64,000 bases of DNA, taken from the NCBI GenBank assembly GCA_024742605.1, contig JANSYC010000008.1:1-64000 (forward strand), written 5' to 3'. This DNA is from Alphaproteobacteria bacterium (GTDB lineage: Bacteria; Pseudomonadota; Alphaproteobacteria; Thalassobaculales; Thalassobaculaceae). Position numbers and translations under genes: made by a program. Shown one piece after another: positions 41,978-50,271 of this stretch (position 1 is the stretch's first letter; every line of letters begins with the position of its first letter). The notes beneath the pieces are model-generated. The model saw only the letters and a program-made list of their open reading frames with translations, made no database searches and was not told the DNA's origin.

Positions 41978-42757
41978 ATGGCCTTTGAGTCCATTCTGTA
42001 CGAGGAAGACGGCCCGATCGGCTGGATCACCCTGAACCGGCCGGATGACGGCAACATGTTCACGCCCGAAATGTGCCATGAGATCCGAGACTGTATCGAG
42101 GGCATCCGGCGCGAGACCCGCACCCGTGTGGTGGTGCTGACCGGGGCAGGCGACAAGTTCTTCTGCATCGGCGGTCGCAAGGAAGGTATGGAGGACACCA
42201 CGCTCTATGCCGGTGTGCTGCCGACGCTGGAGATGTACGAGGCGATCGACAAACTGCAGAAGCCGGTGATCGCCATGGTCAACGGGTTCGCGGTCGGCGG
42301 CGGCAACGTGCTCCAGGTGGTCTGTGATCTGACCATCGCCAAGCAGTCCGCGGTCTTCCGTCAGGTCGGCCCGATGATGGGCAGCTTCGACAGCGGCTAC
42401 GGCACCTGGTACCTGGAAGACGCCATCGGCAAGAAGCGCGCGAAGGAGATGTGGTACACCAACCGCAAGATCTCCGCCGATCTGGCGCTCGACTGGGGTT
42501 TGGTGAACCGGGTCGTACCGGACGATGTCCTCCGGGAGGAGACCCGCGCCTGGGCGCTGGAGATTGCCGAGCGGGGTCCGTTTGCGCTGGCCGCCGTCAA
42601 GGGCGCGTTCAACGCGCGGCATGGCGGGGTCGGCGGCATGGGCCGGATGGCCCACGATCAGCTCCTGCGGCTGTACCTGAAGACCGACGAGGCCAAGGAG
42701 CTTTCGGCCAGCATGGGCGAGCGGCGCAAGCCCGATCCCGACAAGTTCGGTCATTGA
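41978..42757 (+). CDS. BadI/MenB-like crotonase
   Basis: A 259-residue crotonase. The parts that separate BadI (2-ketocyclohexanecarboxyl-CoA hydrolase) and MenB from ordinary hydratases are present: GDKFFCIGGRKEG, NGFAVGGGNVLQVVCDLTIA, VGPMMGSFDSGYGTWYLED, and KRAKEMWYTNRKISADLALDWGLVN. The length of 259 is that of BadI. BadI opens a cyclic beta-keto acyl-CoA to a dicarboxylic acyl-CoA; MenB runs a Dieckmann closure. Menaquinone synthesis genes are absent here and catabolic neighbours favour a BadI-like ring-opening role. Confidence 0.75.
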   Translation: MAFESILYEEDGPIGWITLNRPDDGNMFTPEMCHEIRDCIEGIRRETRTRVVVLTGAGDKFFCIGGRKEGMEDTTLYAGVLPTLEMYEAIDKLQKPVIAMVNGFAVGGGNVLQVVCDLTIAKQSAVFRQVGPMMGSFDSGYGTWYLEDAIGKKRAKEMWYTNRKISADLALDWGLVNRVVPDDVLREETRAWALEIAERGPFALAAVKGAFNARHGGVGGMGRMAHDQLLRLYLKTDEAKELSASMGERRKPDPDKFGH

Positions 42758-42773
42758 GTGGACGGACGCTGAC

Positions 42774-44459
42774 ATGAGTCGTCTGCTCACCCTGCACGAC
42801 CCGGCTGTCGCCAACGCCTATCGCGCGGCCGGTCTCTGGCATGACGAGACGTTCTACGCGCTGCTCTCCAAGCACGCGGCGGCCCGGCCGGGCGGCCATG
42901 CGCTTCGCGACGGCGTCCGCCGTCTGACCTGGGCCGAGCTCAAGGCCTGGGTCGATGCGATCGCCGATACGCTGCATGAGACCGGCGTGCGGAGCGGGGA
43001 ACGGGTGGCGCTGTGGGGCTCGAACCGGGCGGAGATCGTCGCCTGCTTTCTGGCCTGCTCCCGGAACGGCTATGTCTGCAACCCCTCACTCCACCGGAAC
43101 TACACGGTCGAGGAGATCACCGGCCTGCTGCACCGGGTGCGCGCCACGGTGGCGGTCGTGGAAGAGGGCTGGGGCGCGGACACCGACCGGCACGATCCCT
43201 TCGGGCCGATCACGGCCCTGCCGGACATGCGCCGTGTGTTTCGGCTTCCCAAAGCGCGGGAGAGTGGCGATCTGCCGCCGCCCGGCACGCGGCCGCGCCA
43301 CCTGCGCGCGCCCGACCCGAACGCCGACAGCGTCTGCTATCTCGCCTTCACCAGCGGCACCACCGGCGCGCCGAAGGGCGTGATGCATTGCGACAACTCG
43401 CTGCTGGCCAACTGCCGGGATCTGGTGGCGGACTGGGACCACGATCACGAGACCGTCCTGCTGTCGCTCTCGCCGCTGAGCCATCACATCGCCTGGGTCG
43501 CGGTCGGCCAGGCCATGGTGGCGGGGATGGAACTGGTGGTCGACGATCCGGGCCCCGGTCTGAGCCGGCTCGACTGGATGCTCGAGAGCGGGGCGACCTA
43601 CGTCATGGGGGTGCCGACCCATGCGATGGACATTCAGGCCGAGCAGGCCCGGCGCGGGATCGCCAAGCTGGGTGCCGTGGATCTGTTCTACATGGCCGGC
43701 GCCCCGATCCCGCCCGCCGTGGCCGAGCGGTTCCTGCAGCAGGGGATCCGGCCGCAGAACATCTACGGCATGACCGAGAACTCCTCCCATCAGTACACCC
43801 ACCCCCATGACGATGCGGTCACCGTATGCACCACCTGCGGGCGCGGCGGTCCGGCCTATTCGGTGCGGATCTTCGATCAGGAGAACCCGGACATCAAGGT
43901 TCCCTCGGGCACCATCGGGCAGATCGGCGGCAAGGGGGCGGCGCTGATGCTGGGCTATTTCGACAACCAGGAGGCCACCGAGCGATCCTTCAACGCCGAC
44001 GGATGGTTCCTGTCCGGCGATCTGGGCGTGCTGGATGCGGCCGGGAATCTGTCCATCGTCGGTCGGCTGAAGGACGTGGTGATCCGGGGCGGCCACAACA
44101 TCTTCCCGGCCCGGGTCGAGGATCTGGCGGTCAAACATCCCGCCATCGCCAAGGCCGCAGCCTTTCCGGTGCCGGACGAGCGGCTGGGCGAGCGGCTGTG
44201 TCTGGCCGTGCTGCTGTCGGGGGACACCGCTCCCGATGCCGATGCGGTCTTGCATCACCTTTACGCGACCGGGCTGTCGAAATACGACATGCCGGAATAC
44301 TTCCTGGTGATGGACGCGTTTCCGATGACCCCCAGCGGCAAGATCCTGAAGCGGGAACTGGCGGACTGGGCGAAAGCCGGACGGATCGCGCCCGCGCCCT
44401 GCCGGTTCACGGCGCCCGAAATCCTGCCGAGAAACCACAAGGAGGGGGCGACCCCATGA
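42774..44459 (+). CDS. AMP-forming acyl-CoA ligase (AliA-like)
   Basis: A 561-residue class I adenylate-forming ligase. P-loop FTSGTTGAPKGVMH, motif YGMTENSSHQYTHP, WFLSGDLGVLD, and the C-terminal catalytic Lys in MTPSGKILKREL are all visible. It activates a carboxylate to acyl-CoA. Overall shape resembles cyclohexanecarboxylate- and medium-chain ligases. It follows the BadI-like gene by 16 bp and overlaps the hydratase start by four bases (ATGA). Confidence 0.87.
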   Translation: MSRLLTLHDPAVANAYRAAGLWHDETFYALLSKHAAARPGGHALRDGVRRLTWAELKAWVDAIADTLHETGVRSGERVALWGSNRAEIVACFLACSRNGYVCNPSLHRNYTVEEITGLLHRVRATVAVVEEGWGADTDRHDPFGPITALPDMRRVFRLPKARESGDLPPPGTRPRHLRAPDPNADSVCYLAFTSGTTGAPKGVMHCDNSLLANCRDLVADWDHDHETVLLSLSPLSHHIAWVAVGQAMVAGMELVVDDPGPGLSRLDWMLESGATYVMGVPTHAMDIQAEQARRGIAKLGAVDLFYMAGAPIPPAVAERFLQQGIRPQNIYGMTENSSHQYTHPHDDAVTVCTTCGRGGPAYSVRIFDQENPDIKVPSGTIGQIGGKGAALMLGYFDNQEATERSFNADGWFLSGDLGVLDAAGNLSIVGRLKDVVIRGGHNIFPARVEDLAVKHPAIAKAAAFPVPDERLGERLCLAVLLSGDTAPDADAVLHHLYATGLSKYDMPEYFLVMDAFPMTPSGKILKRELADWAKAGRIAPAPCRFTAPEILPRNHKEGATP

Positions 44460-45226
44460 GTTTGAGCCTGGAGATCCGAGATCGCATCGCGATCCTGACC
44501 CTCGACCGCCAGGATGCGCTGAACGCCCTGAATTTCGCGCTGATCGGCGAGATCTCTGCCAAGCTCGAGCAGGTCGCAGCGTCGGACGCGCGGGGGCTGA
44601 TCGTCACCGGGGCCGGGCCGAAGGCGTTCTGCGCGGGGGCCGATATCAAGGAGCTGATGGGCCGGGATCTGATGGCCCAGAAACGCGGCGCCGAACTGGG
44701 GCAGCGGACCTTTCAGAAGATCGCCGATCTGGAGATCCCGTCGCTGGCGCTGATCAACGGGTTCTGTTTCGGCGGCGGGCTGGAGATGGCTCTGGGCTGC
44801 ACCTTCCGGCTGGCGGTGCCGAAGGCCAAGATGGGTCTGCCGGAGATCAAGCTGGGGCTGATTCCGGGATATGGCGGCACCCAGCGCCTGCCGCGCCTGA
44901 TCGGCGAGGGAAGGGCCCTGGACATGATCCTGTCGGGCCGGTTCGTCGGCGCCGAGGAGGCGGAGCGGATCGGGCTGGTCACAAAGCTGACCGAGACCGA
45001 GGATCCGATGGGGGAGGCGATTGCGTATCTCGCTGCCGTCACCCAGTACGGCCTGCCGGCCCTGGCGCTGGCAAAATCGGCGGTGGCCCGGGCGCTGGAT
45101 CTGCCGGTTGTCGAGGGTCTGAAGATCGAGGCGGACCTCTCGACCCTGGCCTTCAACACCGAGGACGCCAATGAGGGGCTGGCCGCCTTCGTCGAAAAAC
45201 GCCCTGCCGTCTTCAAGGACCGATGA
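44456..45226 (+). CDS. Enoyl-CoA hydratase (BadK-like)
   Basis: A 256-residue crotonase with AFCAGADIKELMG and NGFCFGGGLEMALGCTFRLA as oxyanion-hole segments, and LPEIKLGLIPGYGGTQRLPR carrying the two catalytic Glu positions typical of true hydratases. ATG 44456 overlaps the ligase stop. In the proposed alicyclic scheme it would hydrate the ring 1-ene acyl-CoA (BadK role); by sequence alone a short-chain hydratase is equally possible. Confidence 0.88.
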   Translation: MSLSLEIRDRIAILTLDRQDALNALNFALIGEISAKLEQVAASDARGLIVTGAGPKAFCAGADIKELMGRDLMAQKRGAELGQRTFQKIADLEIPSLALINGFCFGGGLEMALGCTFRLAVPKAKMGLPEIKLGLIPGYGGTQRLPRLIGEGRALDMILSGRFVGAEEAERIGLVTKLTETEDPMGEAIAYLAAVTQYGLPALALAKSAVARALDLPVVEGLKIEADLSTLAFNTEDANEGLAAFVEKRPAVFKDR

Positions 45227-46410
45227 GCATGCATCAGACCGTACTGGATCGCCTGGACGAGAGCCTGGATCTGCCCGAGGACGAGCGGATGGTGCTCGAG
45301 AGCGTCAAGCAGCTGGCGGCCGACAAGATCGCGCCGCGGGCCGCCGACTACGACCGGAGCTCGATCTTTCCCCAGGACAATATCGACGAGATGAACGCGC
45401 TGGGCATGAACGCGATGTTCGTGCCGGAGGCATATGGCGGGCTGGGGTTGAGCTACACCGTCTATCTGGCCTGCGTGCGGGAGATCTCGAAGGCCTGTGC
45501 CTCCACCGGTATCATCTGGGCGACCAATTTCCACGGCATGAAGCCGGTGATGGATTTCGGCACCGAGGCGCAGAAGCAGCGGATTCTGCCGACCATCGCC
45601 GAGGGCGGGCTGGGCTCGCTCTGCATCACCGAGCCGACCGCCGGGTCCGACGCCACCGGCATGAAGACCCGGTTCACGCCCAAGGGCAACGACACGGTCG
45701 TGGTAAACGGCGGCAAGATCTTCATCTCGAACGGAGACGTGGCGGACCATCTGCTGGTGTTTGGCAAATGGAGCGAGATCGACGATCCCAAGGGCGCGAT
45801 CACCGCCCTGGTGGTCGACAAGGGCACGCCGGGCCTCAACGTGCTCCGCAAGGAAGAGAAGATGGGACACAGGGCCGCCACCACGGTGGCGCTGTCCTTC
45901 GAGGACATGGAGGTCAGCCGCGACAATGTGATCGGCGCGCCGGGCGAAGGCCTGAAGATCCTGCTCGCCTCGCTGAACAAGTCCCGGCCCAGCGTGGCGG
46001 CCCAGGCGCTCGGGATCGCACGCGCGGCCTTCGATGACTCGATCGCCTATATCAACGATCGCAAGCAGTCGGGCCGCCGGATCATCGATTTCCAGGGCAT
46101 TCAGTTCACGCTGGCCGATCTTGCGACCGATCTGGCCATGTGCGAGGGCTGGCTGTGGCGGATCGGCAGGATGGTGGATGCGGGCGCCACCGATTTCGGG
46201 ATCGAGGCCTCGATGCTGAAGATGCGTGGCTCCGACCTCGCCATGAAGATCTCGGACGAGGCGGTTCAGCTCCACGGCGGCTACGGCTACTGCCAGGACT
46301 ATCGGGTCGAGCGGCTGATGCGGGACGCCAAGATCACCCAGATCTGGGAGGGCACCAACCAGATCCATCGCCAACTGATCGGCCGCCACTTTGCGGAGCG
46401 GCTCCGATGA
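45223..46410 (+). CDS. Acyl-CoA dehydrogenase
   Basis: A 395-residue FAD acyl-CoA dehydrogenase. Flavin and substrate motifs: LCITEPTAGSDATGMKTRF, FISNGDVADHLLVF, and LHGGYGYCQDYRVERLMRDA. The catalytic Glu sits in IWEGTNQIHRQ as in short/medium-chain enzymes. ATG 45223 overlaps the hydratase stop. It would introduce the alpha,beta double bond (AliB role if the substrate is cyclohexanecarboxyl-CoA). Confidence 0.92.
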   Translation: MSMHQTVLDRLDESLDLPEDERMVLESVKQLAADKIAPRAADYDRSSIFPQDNIDEMNALGMNAMFVPEAYGGLGLSYTVYLACVREISKACASTGIIWATNFHGMKPVMDFGTEAQKQRILPTIAEGGLGSLCITEPTAGSDATGMKTRFTPKGNDTVVVNGGKIFISNGDVADHLLVFGKWSEIDDPKGAITALVVDKGTPGLNVLRKEEKMGHRAATTVALSFEDMEVSRDNVIGAPGEGLKILLASLNKSRPSVAAQALGIARAAFDDSIAYINDRKQSGRRIIDFQGIQFTLADLATDLAMCEGWLWRIGRMVDAGATDFGIEASMLKMRGSDLAMKISDEAVQLHGGYGYCQDYRVERLMRDAKITQIWEGTNQIHRQLIGRHFAERLR

Positions 46411-46539
46411 ACCAGCCCACCACCGTCATTGCCGCGCAGGCGCGAACCCAAGGGGCCATCGGAACGCGGCGACCGGGATTACCGGTGGCGCGAGACTGAC
46501 GAAGAGAGGGCGGGCGATGACCGCCGGGGAGAGGATTGA

Positions 46540-47415
46540 ATGACCGAAATCAGCACCGTCGGCGTCTGCGGCGCCGGAACCATGGGGGCGGGGATCGCCA
46601 TCGTCGCGGCCCGTGCCGGCCATCGTGTCGTCCTCTACGATACCAAGACCGAGACCCTGGAGCGCGCCGCCACGCAGACCGCCGGGTTCTTCGGGAAATC
46701 GGTCGAGCGCGGCAAGCTGACCCAGGAGCAGGTGGACGGCTTCCTCGGGGCCTATACCCGGACGACCGATATCAACGCGCTGGCCGACTGCGATCTGGTG
46801 ATCGAAGCGGTGTTCGAGAACCTGGTGGTGAAACGGGAGCTGTTCGGGAAACTGAACGGTATTTGCCCCGCGCACACGATCTTCGCCTCCAACACCTCGA
46901 CCCTGTCGATCACCGAGATCGCCGGGGGCTGCGGGCGGGAGGACCGGGTGGTGGGCATGCATTTCTGCCTGCCGGCCCAGCTCATGAAGCTGGTCGAGAT
47001 GTCGCCCGGGCTGAACACCTCACCGGACAGTTTCCGGACGGCGTGGGCGTTCTGCGAGGCGCTGGGTCAGCGGCCGGTCAGGACCAAGGACAGCCCGGGG
47101 TTCGTGCTGAACTACTTCCTGGTGCCGTTCAACAACGACGTGATCCGGATGGTCGAGGCCGGGGTGGCGGAGCCCGCCGATATCGACCGGGCGATTAAGG
47201 CCGGGCTCGGCTACAAGATGGGACCCTGCGAGCTGCTGGACCTGATCGGGCTCGACACCCAGGTGCTGCTCTGCGAGGCGTTCTACGACGTCACCCATGA
47301 TGCGCGCTGCGCCGCACCGCCCCTGCTGAAGCGCATGGTGGCCGCCGGCCATCTGGGCCGGAAATCAGGGCGCGGATTCTTCCAGTACGACAAAGACGCG
47401 ATGTTCGGGGGCTGA
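46540..47415 (+). CDS. 3-hydroxyacyl-CoA dehydrogenase
   Basis: A 291-residue NAD-dependent enzyme with the Rossmann loop VCGAGTMGAGIAIVAARAG, catalytic-region FASNTSTLSITEIAG and GMHFCLPAQLMKLVEM (His), and the C-terminal DSPGFVLNYFLVPFNNDVIRM and GYKMGPCELLDLIGLD. Complete and of normal length. A 129-bp gap with no gene separates it from the dehydrogenase. It oxidises the hydroxyacyl-CoA made by the hydratase to the beta-keto form needed by a BadI-like enzyme, where R. palustris uses an SDR (BadH). Confidence 0.92.
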   Translation: MTEISTVGVCGAGTMGAGIAIVAARAGHRVVLYDTKTETLERAATQTAGFFGKSVERGKLTQEQVDGFLGAYTRTTDINALADCDLVIEAVFENLVVKRELFGKLNGICPAHTIFASNTSTLSITEIAGGCGREDRVVGMHFCLPAQLMKLVEMSPGLNTSPDSFRTAWAFCEALGQRPVRTKDSPGFVLNYFLVPFNNDVIRMVEAGVAEPADIDRAIKAGLGYKMGPCELLDLIGLDTQVLLCEAFYDVTHDARCAAPPLLKRMVAAGHLGRKSGRGFFQYDKDAMFGG

Positions 47416-47418
47416 GAC

Positions 47419-48066
47419 ATGAACACATTTCAGATCATCGATGCGGGCGAGAGCCGGTCCTTTCCGCTGGGCGACCCGTTCCGCGATGCCGCCGGAGACA
47501 GCGGCGACATTCTGGTCTTTCTCGGCGCTGGCGCCACAGCGGCGTACCGACCCGATGCGTCGAAGACGGCCATTCTGGTCGAGCTTGGCACCGAATGCCT
47601 GGGCGTGGCGACTGGCGAGTCGCGCGGCGAGGAAGGGTCGAACGCGCTCGGCGTCGCGCGCTTCCGGCTGGGCGACGGAGAGCCGAGCGACCTGATCGAG
47701 CTGGTCCGGCAGCCGGCGACCGATCCAAAGGCCCTGGACGCGGCGAAGGCCCTGCTGGAGGGCGCCGGATTCCAGGTCTCGGTCTGTGCCGATTTCGCCG
47801 GACGGATTCTCGACCGGCTGATCCGTCCCTATTACAACGAAGCGCTGGCCAAGCTGGACGAGGGTCTGGCCAGCGCCTCCGACATGGATCTGACCGTCAA
47901 GCTGGGCCTTGGATATCCGGAAGGGCCGATCGAGCTGCTGGAGCGGACCGGCCTGCACCATCATCACGACGTGACCCAGGCGCTGTTCGAGGTCTATGGC
48001 ACCAAGCACTATGCGCCCGCCCGCCGGGCTAAGGTGGCTAAGCAACGCTCGGAGCAGGGATCGTGA
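47419..48066 (+). CDS. 3HCDH C-domain-like protein (half enzyme)
   Basis: A 215-residue protein. Its second half matches the 3-hydroxyacyl-CoA dehydrogenase C-terminal domain (ADFAGRILDRLIRPYYNEAL, KLGLGYPEGPIELLERTGLH). The first half is a shortened Rossmann-like region without a GxGxxG nucleotide loop. It resembles the second, degenerate half of two-domain hydroxyacyl-CoA dehydrogenases of the PaaC kind. It starts three bases after the full dehydrogenase and overlaps the next CoA-transferase by four. Probably a structural partner of the preceding enzyme. Confidence 0.75.
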   Translation: MNTFQIIDAGESRSFPLGDPFRDAAGDSGDILVFLGAGATAAYRPDASKTAILVELGTECLGVATGESRGEEGSNALGVARFRLGDGEPSDLIELVRQPATDPKALDAAKALLEGAGFQVSVCADFAGRILDRLIRPYYNEALAKLDEGLASASDMDLTVKLGLGYPEGPIELLERTGLHHHHDVTQALFEVYGTKHYAPARRAKVAKQRSEQGS

Positions 48067-49202
48067 CCGGACCCGGGAGGCCGGCCCGGAAACCGCTGAA
48101 GGGCGTCCGCGTTCTCGACTTCTCGACCCTGCTGCCGGGGCCGATGGCGACCCTGCTGCTGGCGGAGGCCGGTGCCGAGGTCATCAAGGTCGAGCGCCCC
48201 GGAACCGGCGAGGACATGCGGCAGTACCCGCCCATGCTGACCGCCGACACCGGGGTCAATTTCGCGCTTTTGAACCGGGGAAAACGTTCCCTGACATCGG
48301 ATCTGAAGAATCCAGAAGAAATCATAAAAATCAAAGTTTTACTAAAACAAACTGATGTGTTGATCGAACAGTTTCGACCCGGTGTGATGGCCCGATTGGG
48401 GCTGGGATACGAGGACCTTAAAGCGATCAACCCGGCGCTGGTCTACTGTTCGATCACCGGCTACGGCCAGACCGGGCCGAAGGCCGATGTGGCGGCGCAT
48501 GATCTCAATTACATCGCCGAGGCGGGGCTGCTGGGACTCGGCGCCGATGCCTCCGGCGCGCCGGTGCTGCCGCCGGCCCTGATCGCGGATATCGCCGGTG
48601 GAACCTACCCGGCGGTGATCTCGATCCTGATGGCCCTGCGCGAGGCGGAGCGGACCGGCGAGGGGGCGCATCTGGACATCGCCATGTCCGACAACATGTT
48701 CGCCTTCATGTACTGGGCACTGGGGGAGCGGGAGGTGCAGGGCAAGGACCCGGTTCCGGGCGGTGAGCTGGTCACCGGCGGCTCGCCCCGCTATCAGATC
48801 TACCGCTGCGCCGACGGCCGCTACATGGCGGCGGCCCCGCTGGAGCCGAAGTTCTGGGCGAACTTCTGCCGGGTGATCGAGCTTCCCGAGGCGCTCTGCG
48901 ACGACCGCACGGATCCACTCGCCACCAAGACCGCGATCGCCGAGATCGTGGCCGGGCGCAGCAGCGCTGACTGGGAGATCGCTTTCGACGGTGTCGATGC
49001 CTGCGTCGCCATCGTGCGCACGCTCTCCGAGGCTGCGGCCGATCCGCATTTTCAGGCGCGCGGCCTGTTCAGAGGGACGATGGCCGTGGGCGACCGCACC
49101 GTGACGCCGCTGCCGGTGCCGATCGCGCCGATCTACCGGGATCCGGACGGCGGGGCGGTGCCGCCGGCACTGGGCGAAATGAATGCCGAGGGGGAGAACT
49201 GA
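48063..49202 (+). CDS. Type III CoA-transferase (CaiB/BaiF)
   Basis: A 379-residue family III CoA-transferase or racemase. VRVLDFSTLLPGPMATLLLA, EAGAEVIKVERPGTGEDMR, and YCSITGYGQTGPKAD, followed by AHDLNYIAEAGLLGL with the catalytic Asp. GTG 48063 overlaps the previous stop. Bases 48300-48375 are strikingly AT-rich (codons ATA, AAA, TTA for EEIIKIKVLLKQTD) in an otherwise very GC-rich gene. Confidence 0.88.
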   Translation: MTGPGRPARKPLKGVRVLDFSTLLPGPMATLLLAEAGAEVIKVERPGTGEDMRQYPPMLTADTGVNFALLNRGKRSLTSDLKNPEEIIKIKVLLKQTDVLIEQFRPGVMARLGLGYEDLKAINPALVYCSITGYGQTGPKADVAAHDLNYIAEAGLLGLGADASGAPVLPPALIADIAGGTYPAVISILMALREAERTGEGAHLDIAMSDNMFAFMYWALGEREVQGKDPVPGGELVTGGSPRYQIYRCADGRYMAAAPLEPKFWANFCRVIELPEALCDDRTDPLATKTAIAEIVAGRSSADWEIAFDGVDACVAIVRTLSEAAADPHFQARGLFRGTMAVGDRTVTPLPVPIAPIYRDPDGGAVPPALGEMNAEGEN

Positions 49203-49204
49203 GC

Positions 49205-50194
49205 ATGCTTGCAGTACGGATGGCGGCGTTCGGAGCGCCCGCGACGGCAACCCTCGAGGATCTGCCGACGCCGGAACCCGGCAAGGGCGAGGTTCGGGTG
49301 GCGATGCGGGCTGCGGGGGTGAACTATCCCGACCTGCTGGTGATGACCGGCGCCTATCAGCACAAGCCCCCGCTGCCCTTCACCCCCGGCAAGGAACTGG
49401 CGGGCGTGGTCGACGCGGTCGGCGCCGGCGTGCGCGGGCTGGAGGTCGGCGATCGGGTGATGGTCCAGGTGGAATACGGCGCCTTCGCCGAGCAGGTGAT
49501 CGCGACCGAAGCCCAGTGCTTCCGAATTCCCGACGGCATGAGTTTCGTGGACGCCGCAGCCATGGGGCTGGTCTATCAGACCGGCTGGTTCGCCCTGTTC
49601 GACCGGGCGCGGATGGCGCCGGGAGACGTGGTTCTGGTCCTTGGGGCCACCGGCGGGGTCGGTCTCGCCACCATCCAGATCGCCAAGGCGATGGGTGCGG
49701 GAACCGTTCTGGCCGGTGTCAGTACGATGTCGAAGGCGCAGGCGGCTTTGGACGCCGGGGCGGACCATGTGATCGACCTGTCGGTCGAGAACCTGCGCGA
49801 CGGCCTGCGGGAGCAGGTGATGGCCGTGACCGACGGGCACGGCGCCGATGTCTGCATCGATCCGCTTGGTGGCGATCCGTTCGACGCGGCCATGCGGGCC
49901 CTGGCGTGGTGCGGCCGGATGGTGGTGGTCGGGTTCGCGGCTGGGCGGATTCCAGTGGTCAAGGCGAACTATCTTCTGGTCAAGAACATCGAGGTCTCTG
50001 GCCTGCAATGGTCGGATTATCGGGACCGGACGCCGGACCGGATGCGCGAGGCCCAGGCCGATATTTTCCGGCTCCACGCCGAGGGCAAGCTGTCCCCGCA
50101 TGTGATGGAGCGATTCTCCCTTGATCGGGTCGCCGATGCGATGGCCGTGATCGAGGAGCGCCGGGTCACCGGGAAGGTCGTGCTAGAGCGCTAG
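49205..50194 (+). CDS. MDR-family quinone oxidoreductase-like protein
   Basis: A 329-residue zinc-independent medium-chain reductase. It has AAGVNYPDLLVMTGAY, PFTPGKELAGVVDAVGAGV, the nucleotide loop VLGATGGVGLATIQIAKAMG, and GGDPFDAAMRALAWCGRMVVVGF. NADPH:quinone or enoyl reductase activity is likely. It starts two bases after the CoA-transferase and is probably the last gene of the sigma-54 operon; it may reduce an enoyl-CoA. Confidence 0.88.
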   Translation: MLAVRMAAFGAPATATLEDLPTPEPGKGEVRVAMRAAGVNYPDLLVMTGAYQHKPPLPFTPGKELAGVVDAVGAGVRGLEVGDRVMVQVEYGAFAEQVIATEAQCFRIPDGMSFVDAAAMGLVYQTGWFALFDRARMAPGDVVLVLGATGGVGLATIQIAKAMGAGTVLAGVSTMSKAQAALDAGADHVIDLSVENLRDGLREQVMAVTDGHGADVCIDPLGGDPFDAAMRALAWCGRMVVVGFAAGRIPVVKANYLLVKNIEVSGLQWSDYRDRTPDRMREAQADIFRLHAEGKLSPHVMERFSLDRVADAMAVIEERRVTGKVVLER

Positions 50195-50271
50195 GCGGTC
50201 CTGGAATCCCATGGGTCGCAGGGCTAGGCTGTTGGCTATTGACCCCGCACCTCATGCCGGAGCGCCTGCCG

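Noticed and set aside
42774-44459. Idea that the CoA ligase is the p-coumarate ligase for the PYP homologue
   Set aside because: It is 10 kb away in a sigma-54 catabolic operon with ring-degradation-type genes; nothing links it to PYP chromophore synthesis.
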